Of a DNA stretch of 64,000 nucleotides, positions 42,978 to 54,406 are shown piece by piece. Both the position numbers and the translations under genes were made by a program. This DNA is from Steinernema hermaphroditum (lineage: Eukaryota; Nematoda; Chromadorea; Rhabditida; Steinernematidae), in the NCBI GenBank assembly GCA_030435675.1, contig CM059624.1:12920769-12984768 (forward strand). The letters are read 5' to 3'. Below the pieces are notes generated by a model, which searched no databases, had not been told where the DNA came from, and saw only the letters and a list, made by a program, of their open reading frames with translations. The first letter of the stretch is position 1. Each line of letters begins with the position of its first letter.

Positions 42978-44925
42978 AACGCTTGGGTGGTCTAAAAAAT
43001 GATTCCAAACTTCTGTGCCGATGATCTTTTTGAGCATTTTTTTCGTTTTTTTTTGTATATAAATGAAAAGTCCTTAACGTATTTTTTTTCTGTCCTGCAA
43101 CTTATTTATTTTTGTCCTTTACTGTACTCGTTTAGTTTGGATTGTTTTATTTTTAATTCCCGAAGCGAAGAAAAAGTTGACATTATCCGATCGCTCGATA
43201 GGTCTAATGTTCGCAGGGAGTGCTTTTTGAACGATGAACTCTCAAAATGCGACACACGACACTTTCTTTCCGTCGCCGCATTCGCAACAATGCACAAAAG
43301 CGTCGCGCGGACACTTAACCTTCCGATGAGAAAAGGAGTGAAAAGACCGTGCAACCCTGTGCATCGAGTTGTTTTATTTGTGAGTGCACGCACTCCTTTG
43401 CAGAACTTGTTCGAACGATTCGGCCGATCGCACGGACTTTTGATTTGTCGACTTTGTTTTCTCTCCCACACGAACAGCTTCTTGGCCTCAGGGATCAAAA
43501 GCGAGGCCAGTGGTCATCCAATTAGGAAGGATACGTGCCGTTCTGCGAATTCAATCTCTGATTGTTGGATTCGTTAGCATTCAGAGATTACGTGTGGGTA
43601 TGCTGTTTTCATTGTATGATTAGGGCCTCTTTCTGAGCACGGGACTTTGCATGGTAGTTCAACAAGGTCTCTTTGACAGTTTCTCTGTATCTGAAAAGCG
43701 GAGGAGTTGCCTGCTTTTTTTCACAGTGTTTTTTTCTGAACCTGATTATATGCTCAGTGTTTTCTTATGTGATCGATAGTTTTTGGTCTCTTTGTGCTCG
43801 TGAGTTTGATGTGAAACGGGCTTTGGAAGAAGCTTCAATGAGTGCACAGGTTCTAATTATTCCTTAGATCATCAAATTTTTGAGGACTAGGTTGTTGGAG
43901 CAGGAAAGTCACAATTATAGTTATTCAGCTGAACCTTACATTTTTCAGATCATTTACATTCCGATTACTCATTAGATCATCAGATTTTTGCTTGGTTGGG
44001 TGCATATTCGCCATCTTTCTAGACAAGGCTTCTTTTCTACCGTCACTTTGATTAGCATAGAAGCGTTCGTTTAGTTATGCGGCCGCCCAATTGCGATTGG
44101 TAGACTTATGAAAACTCGCACTCGCACGGCTGAGTGTTCCATCTTGCAGTCTCCGCGAGGCAAAGGTTTATTGACTGTTCACAACATTTTTGTTCTCGTT
44201 TCTTGCTTCGTTTTTGTTCAGTTTTTTTTCGATTCCATTTCATAATATGTTTCTTTCTGTGTAGTTCTGGCCTATGTATTGTGTGATAAGAAAATATGCA
44301 AGACAAAACCCTGCCTACCACCTCTTCCGATCCTATACACGTACACGAAAACAACTCAATCCTTTAAAGCCCTGGATGTCCAGAAGTAATTGAGTGCGTT
44401 TTAAAATAGAGACGCTATACACAGCGCCATTTCTTTTTCACAACAACGAGGGACATTGGTCGGGAGTCAGCCTCGTGGTTTCTTTAATTACTTTTGCTCT
44501 TAGGCAGGCGCGCTGCTCTCACGGGAAAGACTTTCTCTCTTTAGTCGCCTGAATCGAAGGAAAAGTTTCAGTTTCAGTAGCGGTTTCTTTTATTATTTTT
44601 GACCTCAGCTGTGAGCAGGGTAAAAAAAGATGTTTGAAAAAACTGTAAATTATTAGGCCGTAAATCTTTTATTTGACCTCAACAATGGTGATTCATAGAG
44701 CCTGTCGTCGCGGAGTATTTCCCTTAATTTTTTCTGTTCATCTCCACCTCAAAATGGTTCCTATAGGTTGCAGCTTTTGTCTATCAAACAGATATCGACT
44801 CCAAAAGAATGGACGTCACGGTCTGAGAGACAAACGTTACAGTCATTTATTCAAGCACAGTAGTGTGATATCGGTTTGTTTCCCACCGCTTAAGACTGGT
44901 TCTGAGCATAGAACAACTGCTGAAC

Positions 44926-45020
44926 AGTCTACCAGACATCGACTTCAAAAGAATGGACGTCTGAGGTTATTTCCGAAAGCCCGTAATAACAAATTTCATA
45001 GGAATGTTTCTCTTTAAACT
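44926..45020 (+). repeat. Dispersed repeat, related to 31563-31665
   Basis: It shares ACATCGACT.CAAAAGAATGGACGTCTG..., TTTCCGAAAGCCCGT and TTCATAGGAATGTT with the inverted copy at 31.6 kb. A first partial copy lies 150 bp upstream at 44784-44822. Confidence 0.75.
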
Positions 45021-46490
45021 TAGTTTCTCTATGACTTCTTATTTTTGCAAACTTGACTTCCGTTTTCGTTGAATCTTTCACCATGCTCAGGAGAACGCAA
45101 GAAACATTTCCGAGCAAAGATATGTTCCACTTCGCCGCCTCCCCTGAAAGCAGTTTCCCACCTGACTGAACTCTTCCTTTTCTCAACAAACAAGCCTTTG
45201 TGAGCCTTTGTAACTGATGTTTCGGGTCACTCAAGTGAAATCTTTATGCTTAGAATTAGGAAGCCATCATCGGTGGAGACGTAGCTTTAGGACCAAGTCG
45301 TACGTCTTAGAATTTACAATATTTTTGAAACTTGGTTGGTCGTTGTGCGCGTTCGATATTGTCAGATTTGGCTACTGTAAGCTTAATTTCGAAGTCTTTT
45401 CTGCATTTCCAAAACTCTGGAGTGTTTGGTTCCAAGGAAATTTCGCAATAATATCACTCTGTTTCTAAAATGTTTCTTCGAAATTGGTTATAAAATTCGG
45501 ACTTTTGCTGCATTTCTGAGCATTGAACTTCAATCCAAGAAGTTTTGTTATGATCCCTTTGTGAATGCTGCGCACTTTTATGCACTGATGAATGTCGAAA
45601 GGTATTAGAAATTGAAATTAGTATGTTGGGGGGCTTAAAGCTTTTCCAAGTACATTCCCAAAAAGTCGGAAGCTTGGAGTAAGAGTGTTTGAATCCAACA
45701 ATACTTCGCAATAAAATGATCAATTTGTTCCAGGTTAAATTGTATAAAATTTGCACTTTTGCCTTGAATTTTTGCGGATTGTATCAGGAATCCAGGATGC
45801 TGTCCTTGCTTCCTCGATATTATCGATGTCATTAGTTTTCATGCACCGTTATTGTACATTGACACAGGATCTCTTTGAGGAACGTTTCCGGAAACATAAA
45901 TAAATAACAATTTTTGTGGATTTTGGTCAGTAAGAATCGTCACTAAGATCAGTGGCGTCCTCCTCGAAAGGCCGTTTCTCCCCCTTAGTTCCTCTTTGGG
46001 GATCTCCATTGTGAGTGTGTCTCGAAACGGAAATTTTTGGAAGCCAGTGAGGTGGAAGTCCGCTATGGTCATAAAATGTTTTACAACTTTACAATTTTTA
46101 AAAGTCGAACCACACTTTTTGATCGCATTTTCTAGTCTTTGAGTCTCTTTGAGTTAGGAATTTTTGAGCGAATTTCCCAAGTGCACGAACACATTTGACC
46201 ACTTCGGAAAAGCCGATGAGAAATGGATGTCGGCGTGAAAGAATAACGCCTCCTTTTTAACGTGTCTAGAGTGCATACGGGAACCCATTTTTTGTACAGC
46301 TACTACATTCTTTAAGGCTTTTTCGTATGTCAAATTTGAGTGTACCACGTCCGCGTCCGCGCCGCCACCCGAGTTGAAGACAAATGCGCTGTGCTCCACC
46401 GTCACCAGAATCAGCTCTTCGCATCTCTGATCCCCGCGCACACTGATAGGATCGCCGTGTTCTACTCTGATGTGCCGAAGACAGAAGAAG

Positions 46491-46585
46491 ACCGGCGACT
46501 ACGGAGTGACAATGTGTTTCTTGTGCATATACATGACGTCTCGCTAGGCGTAAGCCTTAGATACGAGAAATAAACTCGAAACTCG
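46491..46585 (+). repeat. Direct repeat pair, member 1
   Basis: It begins ACCGGCGACTACGGAGTGACAA and includes GACGTCTCGC, AGGCGTAAGCC and GAGAAA..ACTCG. A second copy is at 47727-47830 in the same orientation, 1.24 kb away. They could be the ends of a short LTR-type element. Confidence 0.75.
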
Positions 46586-46717
46586 AAACAAATTTGAGTG
46601 AAATCGGCGGAAACCGTCCTCTGTTAGTGTTTATTTTTGAAGATCCAAGTGGTTTCCTACACATTCTTGATAATGTAGTCTGAAATATGTTGCGCCTTTA
46701 CAGATTTCAAAATTTTT

Positions 46718-46970
46718 GAGCAGACCGAATCAACAAGTCCAGAAACCAGTCCATAAAACATCCGTGCGTATTCTGGTCGAACATGTGGTTTTTGCCGCTT
46801 GCACCCTCGGCCCGTCCATAAATCTCGATTTTATCGCGATCTGTCGCCATCGGGCGCCGTATTCCCGTCTTCCTTCGCATGTGGATGTCGTCGCGGTGAT
46901 AACATTCATATTTTGATAACACTTCGCCGCCACATTTCTTCATCCGATCGGCTTTTGCGGCTGCAAGCAC
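46718..46970 (-). other. Coding-like minus-strand frame of about 80 codons
   Basis: The minus strand reads ADRMKKCGGEVLSKYECYHRDDIHMRRK..., then TDRDKIEIYGRAEGASGKNHMFDQN, and ends CFMDWFLDLLIRSAQKF before TGA. The composition and third-base pattern look coding, but I recognise no family, start or splice partner. It could be a relic of a mobile-element protein. Confidence 0.3.
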
Positions 46971-47726
46971 ACTTGCGTGTGTCTGCGTGTTTGCTCTTGG
47001 CGTGTTTTTTGGCTTGGGAACACCATCTGAATTGACAGACCTTTGTGATGCTGGTCGTATTTTGTGAAAGTTGGTACGATACAGAGTGGTAGGTGGATTC
47101 CTCCGTGGAATGGGTCTTCATTATTTTGGAATTTGTTATTAATTGCTGTACCATGACATTAACATGACGGCCAGATCGAATCAGTGGTGAGCTTCTCCTA
47201 CTAGTCAATATGGCGCTCCAATCTCGGCACTCTAAACTCACGGCACTATTTATGTACAATTGATACATCATTTTCTTCCCATCCCATAGTCATTGTTGTT
47301 TCCGGCGTTCCGCGACTTTCGACTACACGAATCAAAGGCATTAGCCGAAAACAGAGTCTTCTTTGGAAGACATCTTTTATTTTCGTAAATACGACAAGGA
47401 TTCTCCTTGAAAATTTCTATTAAATTATGATTCTTATCGTCTTCGGAGTTCGACTCTGATGCCGTGCGATTCCGGAAATTGAAAAGTCAAGGAAATTCCA
47501 ATTTTTTAAATTCAGAGTTTTGTCAAACGCTTTCAAGAGTCATGTGGGATATAGATCCCCCAAATAAGTGGAAGACTGAGAACAGCCCGAACAGCAAGGA
47601 CCAGAGAAGCCATCTGGAACAAGATCAAGCAGAATTCGGGACGGTCCATGAGAAAACTGGCTAAGGAGCAGGGAGTCATTGAGGGTTTCGGTCAGGAAAT
47701 TAGTGAAAGAAATTTGCCAGAATGAG

Positions 47727-47830
47727 ACCGGCGACTACGGAGTGACAACGTCTTGGGCATATATGTATGTGACGTCTCGCGAGGCGTAAGCCTTTGAGAC
47801 GAGAAACAAAACTTGTAAACTCGCAACTGA
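47727..47830 (+). repeat. Direct repeat pair, member 2
   Basis: It matches 46491-46585 with small insertions and deletions. The intervening 1.14 kb has no clear open frame on the plus strand. Confidence 0.75.
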
Positions 47831-50339
47831 CAAGCGTCTCTGATGGCGATCAACACTGATCTTTCATTTTTGGGTGTTTGACTACGAGTCTTATTATCTC
47901 CTCGAAAATTTCGTTGACATAAAATTCTTCTCAACTTCGTATATCAGCGTCGAATCCTGTAAGCCCTTATCATTTTCGATCCATTGGCGTCCATTGGCTT
48001 TCTTTGTGTCTGAAGGCGAGTTCTCTTTGAGTGGTAGTCTTAAGAATTCAATTTTGTAAGCGCTGATCATTTCTGCAGAAATTCTGCTCCTTTGTTCTTT
48101 GCTCTATTTCAATACGTATGTTGTGCCAGCTTTTGGGGCAAAGCTGGACCTCGATGACGTCCCGAGTTCAGACGAACCGACAGTGTCTTCCCCTTTCCCA
48201 AAGGGGTTCCGTGAGGTGTACTCTAGATCACTAAGAGGTGTAGCGGATTCAAGATTCGGTCTAGTGCTTTTATTGTGGAGCGGAACAGAAGAGGGTAGAG
48301 CTACAGAAGGGGGATTTGGGGACAGGAAGGAACAAGAAGAGAAAGGGGGCAGCGTCGACCTCACAGCCTTGCCTGCGGTGATCAACTGTCGACCGCCGGA
48401 GAACCTTTCTGGGGTAACTGCAGGGTGGCGAACCTAAGGTCCGTCTCCCCGACACGTATTTCAATATAGCCACTATGGTAAGGCTTTATCCAGTGTTACC
48501 ACTTAATGAAGTAGGCATAAGTATTAGCGGTTACTAAAGTTTTTTTATTTTTGGCACCTTGAGCTGTAATCTTACCTTTTCCTCGAAAATTCCAATAAAA
48601 ATTAGGTTCTTTTCATCTTCGTGTAGTATGTATCCAATCTTTAAGGTCCACATTTTGGCTCCGTTAGCTGGCTTGCTTTCCCTGTGTTTCAATGTGAATT
48701 ATTTTTGTGAATGCGAAATAACTGAAAATGTAAGATAACTCGGTAGGGTAAGACATTTGTCGGCTGTTAGCACTTAAGTGTCCTCTTATAACACTTGTTA
48801 AAGCACCAACTCCAACTACTTAGTGTTTGTTTTTCTGTATACGTAGATTTGCGAGGATTAACGCTCATTGTGTAATGCTTATTCCTCTCATAGTTTTCTT
48901 TATTTTTGGTAGAAGGATAACCAAGGTTATTTTTTAATTTTCAAATTGCCAAAAGAAACGTTCCTTGTCGCGGCTTCTGCTCGTGTTCCCAGCTTATATT
49001 CGCGGTTCTTCTTGATTCCAATACAACCTGCTTCACTTTGTTCCACCGACCGCTTTGTTCAATAGTGTTCCATATCCATATCAGTTTTTTTTCGAAAATA
49101 TTTGTGCATATCAGCTCTAACGTGAACACCAACTGTCTGTTATTGCTATTGTTCACTAATCTCTAAAGAAAAACTCATTGCGACATTTTTGTACGTGTTG
49201 TTGTATGTCATAAGTTGTCTGGCATGGTTTAGTGCCATTGATCCGAGAATTTAACTGGTAAACTTGTTTGTATGTGCTCTATTTACGCATTTCGTGTTAA
49301 AACAAACAATGAAGAATGTTGCCATATGGTATGTGGACGGATAGACGGATGTCCTGCGTTGATATACTTATACCCTCTACTGGGTCATTATAAAAACATG
49401 GCCATCTGTAAACATCCTTTGAATTCGCAGCGTTAGCCGATCAAGGAAGATAAGTCCAGGGCTCGGACTCGGGCATAACTCCAAGCCCGACTCGGGACTG
49501 AAGTCCAAATGGAAGACGGCTATCATAAGAATTAAGGATGTTAAAGGCACCTCTTGAGTCTTTCCGATAGAAACGATATCATTGGAAAGTAGCCATTCTT
49601 TTACGAGCTGGTTAGCAATAGATCAAAATTCTCTTAGAGCCGAAATTCCAGATTGTTAGTCAAGTGTTATAGTTCACTTGAAAGCGGGGCTCCCGCCGTT
49701 AAAGTTTTGTATTTTCGTTTACGTTCGTCTTTCGTTGTTTAAATGCAAAGCTTCTTGTACAGGCAACGGCCCAGTAGAAGTCTTGCTTAGAACTCCGATC
49801 AATCCTCAGTTTGACGATCCGGGTTTGTACGTGTATTTAAACGTTAGCGACCTGCAAAACGAACTTGTATTTTAGTTCAAAATATCATTTTTGTGATTTG
49901 ATCCAAAGTCAAGTCAGGTCAAGATCCATATAAGCCTCTGAGCTTAGAGTGAAAATTTCGGCTAGACTGGCACTTAAGCACCTAATATGAATATGTATAT
50001 TAGCCAGCACGATATGGGCGGTTCCGAATTCATATACATATTGAACTGGTAAACATTTGTGAAATAAACCTGTGCAAGCTAAGCTCTTCACAAAAAAATT
50101 TCCATTTTTGTAATCTACTCGTAGACGACCCGAGGTTAGATTTGAATATTTCGAGAGTCGAATCTTTGGTTTTTTATCTGATTTTTATGTTTTTTTTTCG
50201 CTAATTTGTAAGCTTAGCATCTAAGCACCCAATTTGTAAGGCAGCACCATAAACCCTCGGATGGGCGGTTCCGCGTCCTCTTACTTACTGTATCTCGGGT
50301 GTTACATGTTGTTACACGAGAGCCGATCATTATGTTCGT

Positions 50340-51080
50340 AACATTTGCAAGCACTTCCCCTCTTCACGGCCTAATTGCCTCCGTCCGGCCTTTGTTTTCG
50401 TCGCCGGACTCCAAAGAACGTCTGCCAAGTGCACAAAACCCAGCTCGATGGATTCTCCGCGACGGGTCATCTGCTGCCGGCTCTCCCGTTTCACCGTCCG
50501 GAAATCAGATCACCTCTGGCGGCGCTCACTTCGCGCCGTTCCCCACGCGACAACTCGGCGATGTTTGCTTGTTTGTAATAAATTATTTCGTTTGTGTCGC
50601 GCCCGGCGACGGCAGCGTCGCCGATGCGTTAGCCGTTAGCGCGGCGCTCACTCTCGCCTCGCGTTTCTTTATCGATTCCATTTTCCGTCGCGTCGTCGCG
50701 CACGCGCCGCAAGCGATATCCAGACGAGGAGCCGGCTGCCGGATTCCGGGCGCCGCCACCGCCGTTTTCTGCTCCAACACGTCCCCTTCCCGTCGACCCG
50801 CCTTGTGCGCCACGCTCGAACTGTGCGCTTCTGGACCCCCTTCCACGGCCGTAGACCCTTATCCGATTAGTCTGTCTACGTTGGTGGTGAAAACACGGCC
50901 ACACCGCCGACCAGAAGAACAATATGTATCGATGGATGTTTTATGCGGAGCTGCCGCTGTTTATTGACGTTGTTAAGTGGTGGTGCGCCTGGAGCGGCCG
51001 GATCGTTTTCGCCACCACCGCTGGAAGCTGCAGAGGGCCATGGGTGCGCGCGTGGTGCCCGTGGCACGGGTTTCCCTTAT
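50340..51080. other. CpG-rich island
   Basis: About 740 bp of GC- and CpG-rich sequence sits inside an otherwise AT-rich 14-kb region. Open frames run through it on both strands (plus 50299-50967, 222 codons), as expected when stop codons are rare in GC-rich DNA, so I do not call them genes. It may be a promoter or first non-coding exon of a plus-strand unit. Confidence 0.55.
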
Positions 51081-51189
51081 TGGGATTTTAAGATTGTTTG
51101 GGGAACATTTGGCTTCTAGAGATCAGTATAGGTGGTCTGATACATAAGAGCACACTTGACCAATAGTCAGCTGATAGGTAGAATCCTTT

Positions 51190-52140
51190 GTTTTAAAGTT
51201 GGGTTTTTCGTTGATAGATGACTCTCAGCTGACCGGAGGGAATGTTCATTTCGATCGATGAACGGAATTGGGACACCTCCGCTTTCTGTTCAATTCAGTC
51301 ACACCAATCGGCACTCTAAATTTTATCGTTTCCTATGCTACAACTATCCATATACAACAAGAGACACAGACAACTTTGTGTCCCGAGTTCTATGAATTAG
51401 CTATGGATTACGAATCAGAAAGAAAATGAGGCCAACAAAAATAAATGAGTATGATCCCAATGGTCTCATCTTCTTTCGGCATTTGAATGTAGCCGTCATA
51501 TGTCGTATCCTCCACATACAGTGGCGTTTGGAGATATTTCCTTAGATTTGATCCAATTGACTTTTTAAGTTAGTTTGGAAACCTCTGATAGCTGAGGCTA
51601 CGTTTTTCAAAATAAATCAAAAGCAATAATAAGCTGAAAGGAATTTAAGTTTGAAGAACTGGGCTTTTCGTTGAAGATGACACTTACGTGACCAGAGGCA
51701 TGTTGTTTAGTGATCGATGAAAGTGCTCGGGTTGGTCACACTTATCGGCTAAATTTGGTCCTCTTCTGTACTATTAAAATTGTACAACTATCCATTATGC
51801 TAGCACTGCATGAATTAAAATCCTCCATGACATAAACAAGAACAATTTTTCAAGTCAAGTCAAGGGTTGTGTGAATGAGAGCTGTGGACCACGGTCATAA
51901 TCATTCATTTTTGGGGATTCGGTAGAACATCCAAGCTTATGTTACAAGTCGTTTCGTGCTTACTACGCCTATCGGGTGAACTGTTGAAGTTGGATTTTCT
52001 TCAGATTGGACCTTGTTGACTCAGATATGGACCCTGTTGACATTTTAAGTAACTTTGAAAAATGTTTTTAAAACAAAATTTACGTGGATTAAGAATAGCA
52101 TCCATGAATTTCAATAATACGCTGAAAGGATTTTTGGATT
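51190..52140 (+). repeat. Diverged tandem duplication, period about 455 bp
   Basis: The block at 51191-51262 (GTTGGGTTTTTCGTTGATAGATGAC...) recurs at 51641-51722, and 51536-51640 (TTAGATTTGATCC...GCTGAAAGG) recurs at 51992-52130. The two units are clearly diverged. Confidence 0.65.
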
Positions 52141-52857
52141 GTGGATCACTCATTTTTGCGGATCTCATTTCCTTTCGTTATTTGAATGTATTTCTCAGGA
52201 CTTATCATACACTATTGACATTCACATAGTGGAAAAAATTATGCTTTCCGCAGATCCATGTTCGGATGATTTTGCTCCATAGCCTTAGGGAACTGAGATT
52301 GACAAACATCCCCTAATTCAAAATGTTAGCTTTCAGGGTTAGCTAGCTGGCCAAGCTAGTCGATTACTCTTTTGGAAGTTGCAGGTGTGCTTCGCGTCGT
52401 TATCGATTTTGTGCTCAGCTTTCAGTGTGCATAAGGATTGAGAACGTTCTGATAGGATTCAAACGAATTTTTTCCCATAAAGCACAACGATGTTCGATGA
52501 CTTTTCATGTGTCCAAAAATTTTTCCGTTCCATGAATGGGTCTTATTCCTGACCAGTGGAATCAAGCACTCATCATGTATACATGTACACACATATGGGT
52601 TTCTCCCCTCTGAGGCGATTAGCAATCAGCAGATTAAATTTGTTGTTGGAATTATATCAGAAGTTTAGTTTAGATGTGATTGTTTTGTGTGGACGAAATC
52701 GGAAACAGGGTAGCTTTGAACTCGGCTAGCTTCATGTTCACTCTTAATTTCATTGTACCTGACTACACTGCCATCCAGGCAGAGCAGTTCCAGTCAAGAC
52801 TGGCTCACAAGGTCATGTTCACCTCAAAGTTTATTCTCCTAACGCTTTCGTTTTAAA

Positions 52858-54070
52858 ACGTTTTCGTCCATATTTCAATATTTGACTCAACAATTTTTGG
52901 TTTCCAAACGAACATATCCTTATGAAATCATCTGATGGATCCTTGGTCCGGAAGTTCCGTCTTACACTTGTACCATGTGTGGAGCATTCTGTTCACGACA
53001 GTGCTTTAATGAATTTTTGTCACTTTTTTTCAATGCAGATTTCAGAGATTATTGCGCTTTTACTACAGGCATCACTATCAAGATAATGCAGGAAAAATCG
53101 GAAAAAAATGTTGAGTGGAAAATCTATTTTTGTCATCCTGGGAAACATGTATCATGCATGTAAAATAGGCAGTTTACGACTATAACTTCACTTTACACAT
53201 GCCAAACATGCAAATTAGGTAAATCATTTATCAGGAGAGATGGGTCCGGAAGTCGCATCTTCGTCGGTAGTGGTTCCTTCAGATCATCGGCGACGTTCAG
53301 AATGACTTCTCACGCAGCTCTTCAGCTGATCATTGAAGACAGATGATTGTAGGGTAGAATTGGGCAATTTTTTAAAATGAATACCTTTCTAAGACGTTTT
53401 CGTCCGTATTTTAATGTTTTACTGAAAAATTTTTGGGAGTACGCTTTCGGAACCTTTTTTTCGACATTTTGTGACAAGAGTTGGGAACCAATACATCTTG
53501 ATCGAATCATCGTTTGCAGGATAGTTATATATTTCCATTGTTGACTCTAAATCCAAGATCATGCGTCGTTCATTAATACCCTCCACACAGAGTCGCACCG
53601 CACGACATAACCTACGCCACAAACCAAAAATGAACCTTTCGAACAGGTGGGACCGGAGAGATGGGTCCGGAAGTTCCTTTGCCGATGGTGGTGCCTTCGG
53701 AACGTTGGCGACCTTCGGGATGGCTTATCAGGAATCTCTTGAGCTGATCACTGAAGACAGATGTTTGCCAGATACAGCTGCACAATTTTTTAAGTTGAAT
53801 ATGCTTTGGTTTTGGGACGTTTTCGACCATATTTCACTATTTCATTGAAAAATTTTTGCAGCAAGGTGATCATATATCTTGATCAAATCATCGTTTGCAT
53901 GATAGTTATATTTTTACTGTACGTTATGAGGCGTTTTTATGTTCATTTTACTTAGCAAATTTTGAGAGACTGATTTCCAAAATCGTTCGGTCCATTAATA
54001 CCCTCCGCACAGAGTCGTATCGCACGGCATAACCTACGTCACAAACCAAAAACGAACCTTTCGAACTGCC
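52858..54070 (+). repeat. Diverged tandem repeat, about three units of 0.4-0.5 kb
   Basis: The marker TTTTCG.CC.TATTT.A(A/C)T near 52861, 53397 and 53818 begins each unit. AGAGATGGGTCCGGAAGT occurs at 53238 and 53659, CATCGTTTGCA.GATAGTTAT near 53509 and 53888, and CACAGAGTCG near 53586 and 54008. Confidence 0.75.
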
Positions 54071-54229
54071 CTAACAGTCAGCCTACACGCGAATCGCCAC
54101 TCATTACTTCTATTTCAAGGTTTCGCCTCCCACCTTTCTTCCTCTTTCCTCTCGCGTGTCCCCACTAACGCGCCACGGAACCTTTTTTCGAGCCCATCAT
54201 CGTGAACGGTCTCGCGCATTCGGCGCCCT

Positions 54230-54240
54230 TTCGTTTCAGA
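54230..54240 (+). promoter_or_regulatory. Likely trans-splice acceptor of the RasGRP gene
   Basis: TTCGTTTCAG ends at about 54239 in a GC-rich leader, 167 bp before the ATG at 54407, with no ATG-initiated conflicting long frame between. Confidence 0.35.
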
Positions 54241-54406
54241 TTATACATTTCGCGTGGTCGCCAATTCGCTGTTTGGAGTTACCGTCAGAGAGGTGCGCGA
54301 ATTCGACGTTGGCGGCGGCGATGGGGGATTAGAGGAGGCGACGATCGACGCGCGATATGTGAATCGCTGAATTGTGTGTTTTTTCGACGGAAGTGCTCAC
54401 AACACG

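Larger units (their letters stand above)
40447..54406. other. 14-kb gene-poor, repeat-rich, ATTTTTG-rich region
   Basis: I find no gene I can defend. Weak candidates: a first-exon-like start near 41651-41729 (MTMAPKIVEETLPRTVNDRRVAVCY, donor GTATGTG); an exon-like frame at 42262-42328 behind TATTTTTGCAG; and a 90-codon minus-strand frame at 46718-46970 ending DWFLDLLIRSAQKF. The rest is T-rich on the plus strand, with the word ATTTTTG every few hundred bases, and several tandem or dispersed repeats listed separately. It may be upstream or intronic sequence of a plus-strand transcription unit. Confidence 0.5.

Noticed and set aside
48100..48437. 112-codon plus-strand frame
   Set aside because: It includes a short palindrome and low-complexity Gly/Glu runs. 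No motif, and overlapping frames on the minus strand are equally long.
50299..50967. 222-codon frame in the CpG-rich island
   Set aside because: Long frames exist on both strands there because stops are rare in GC-rich DNA. The composition is not protein-like.
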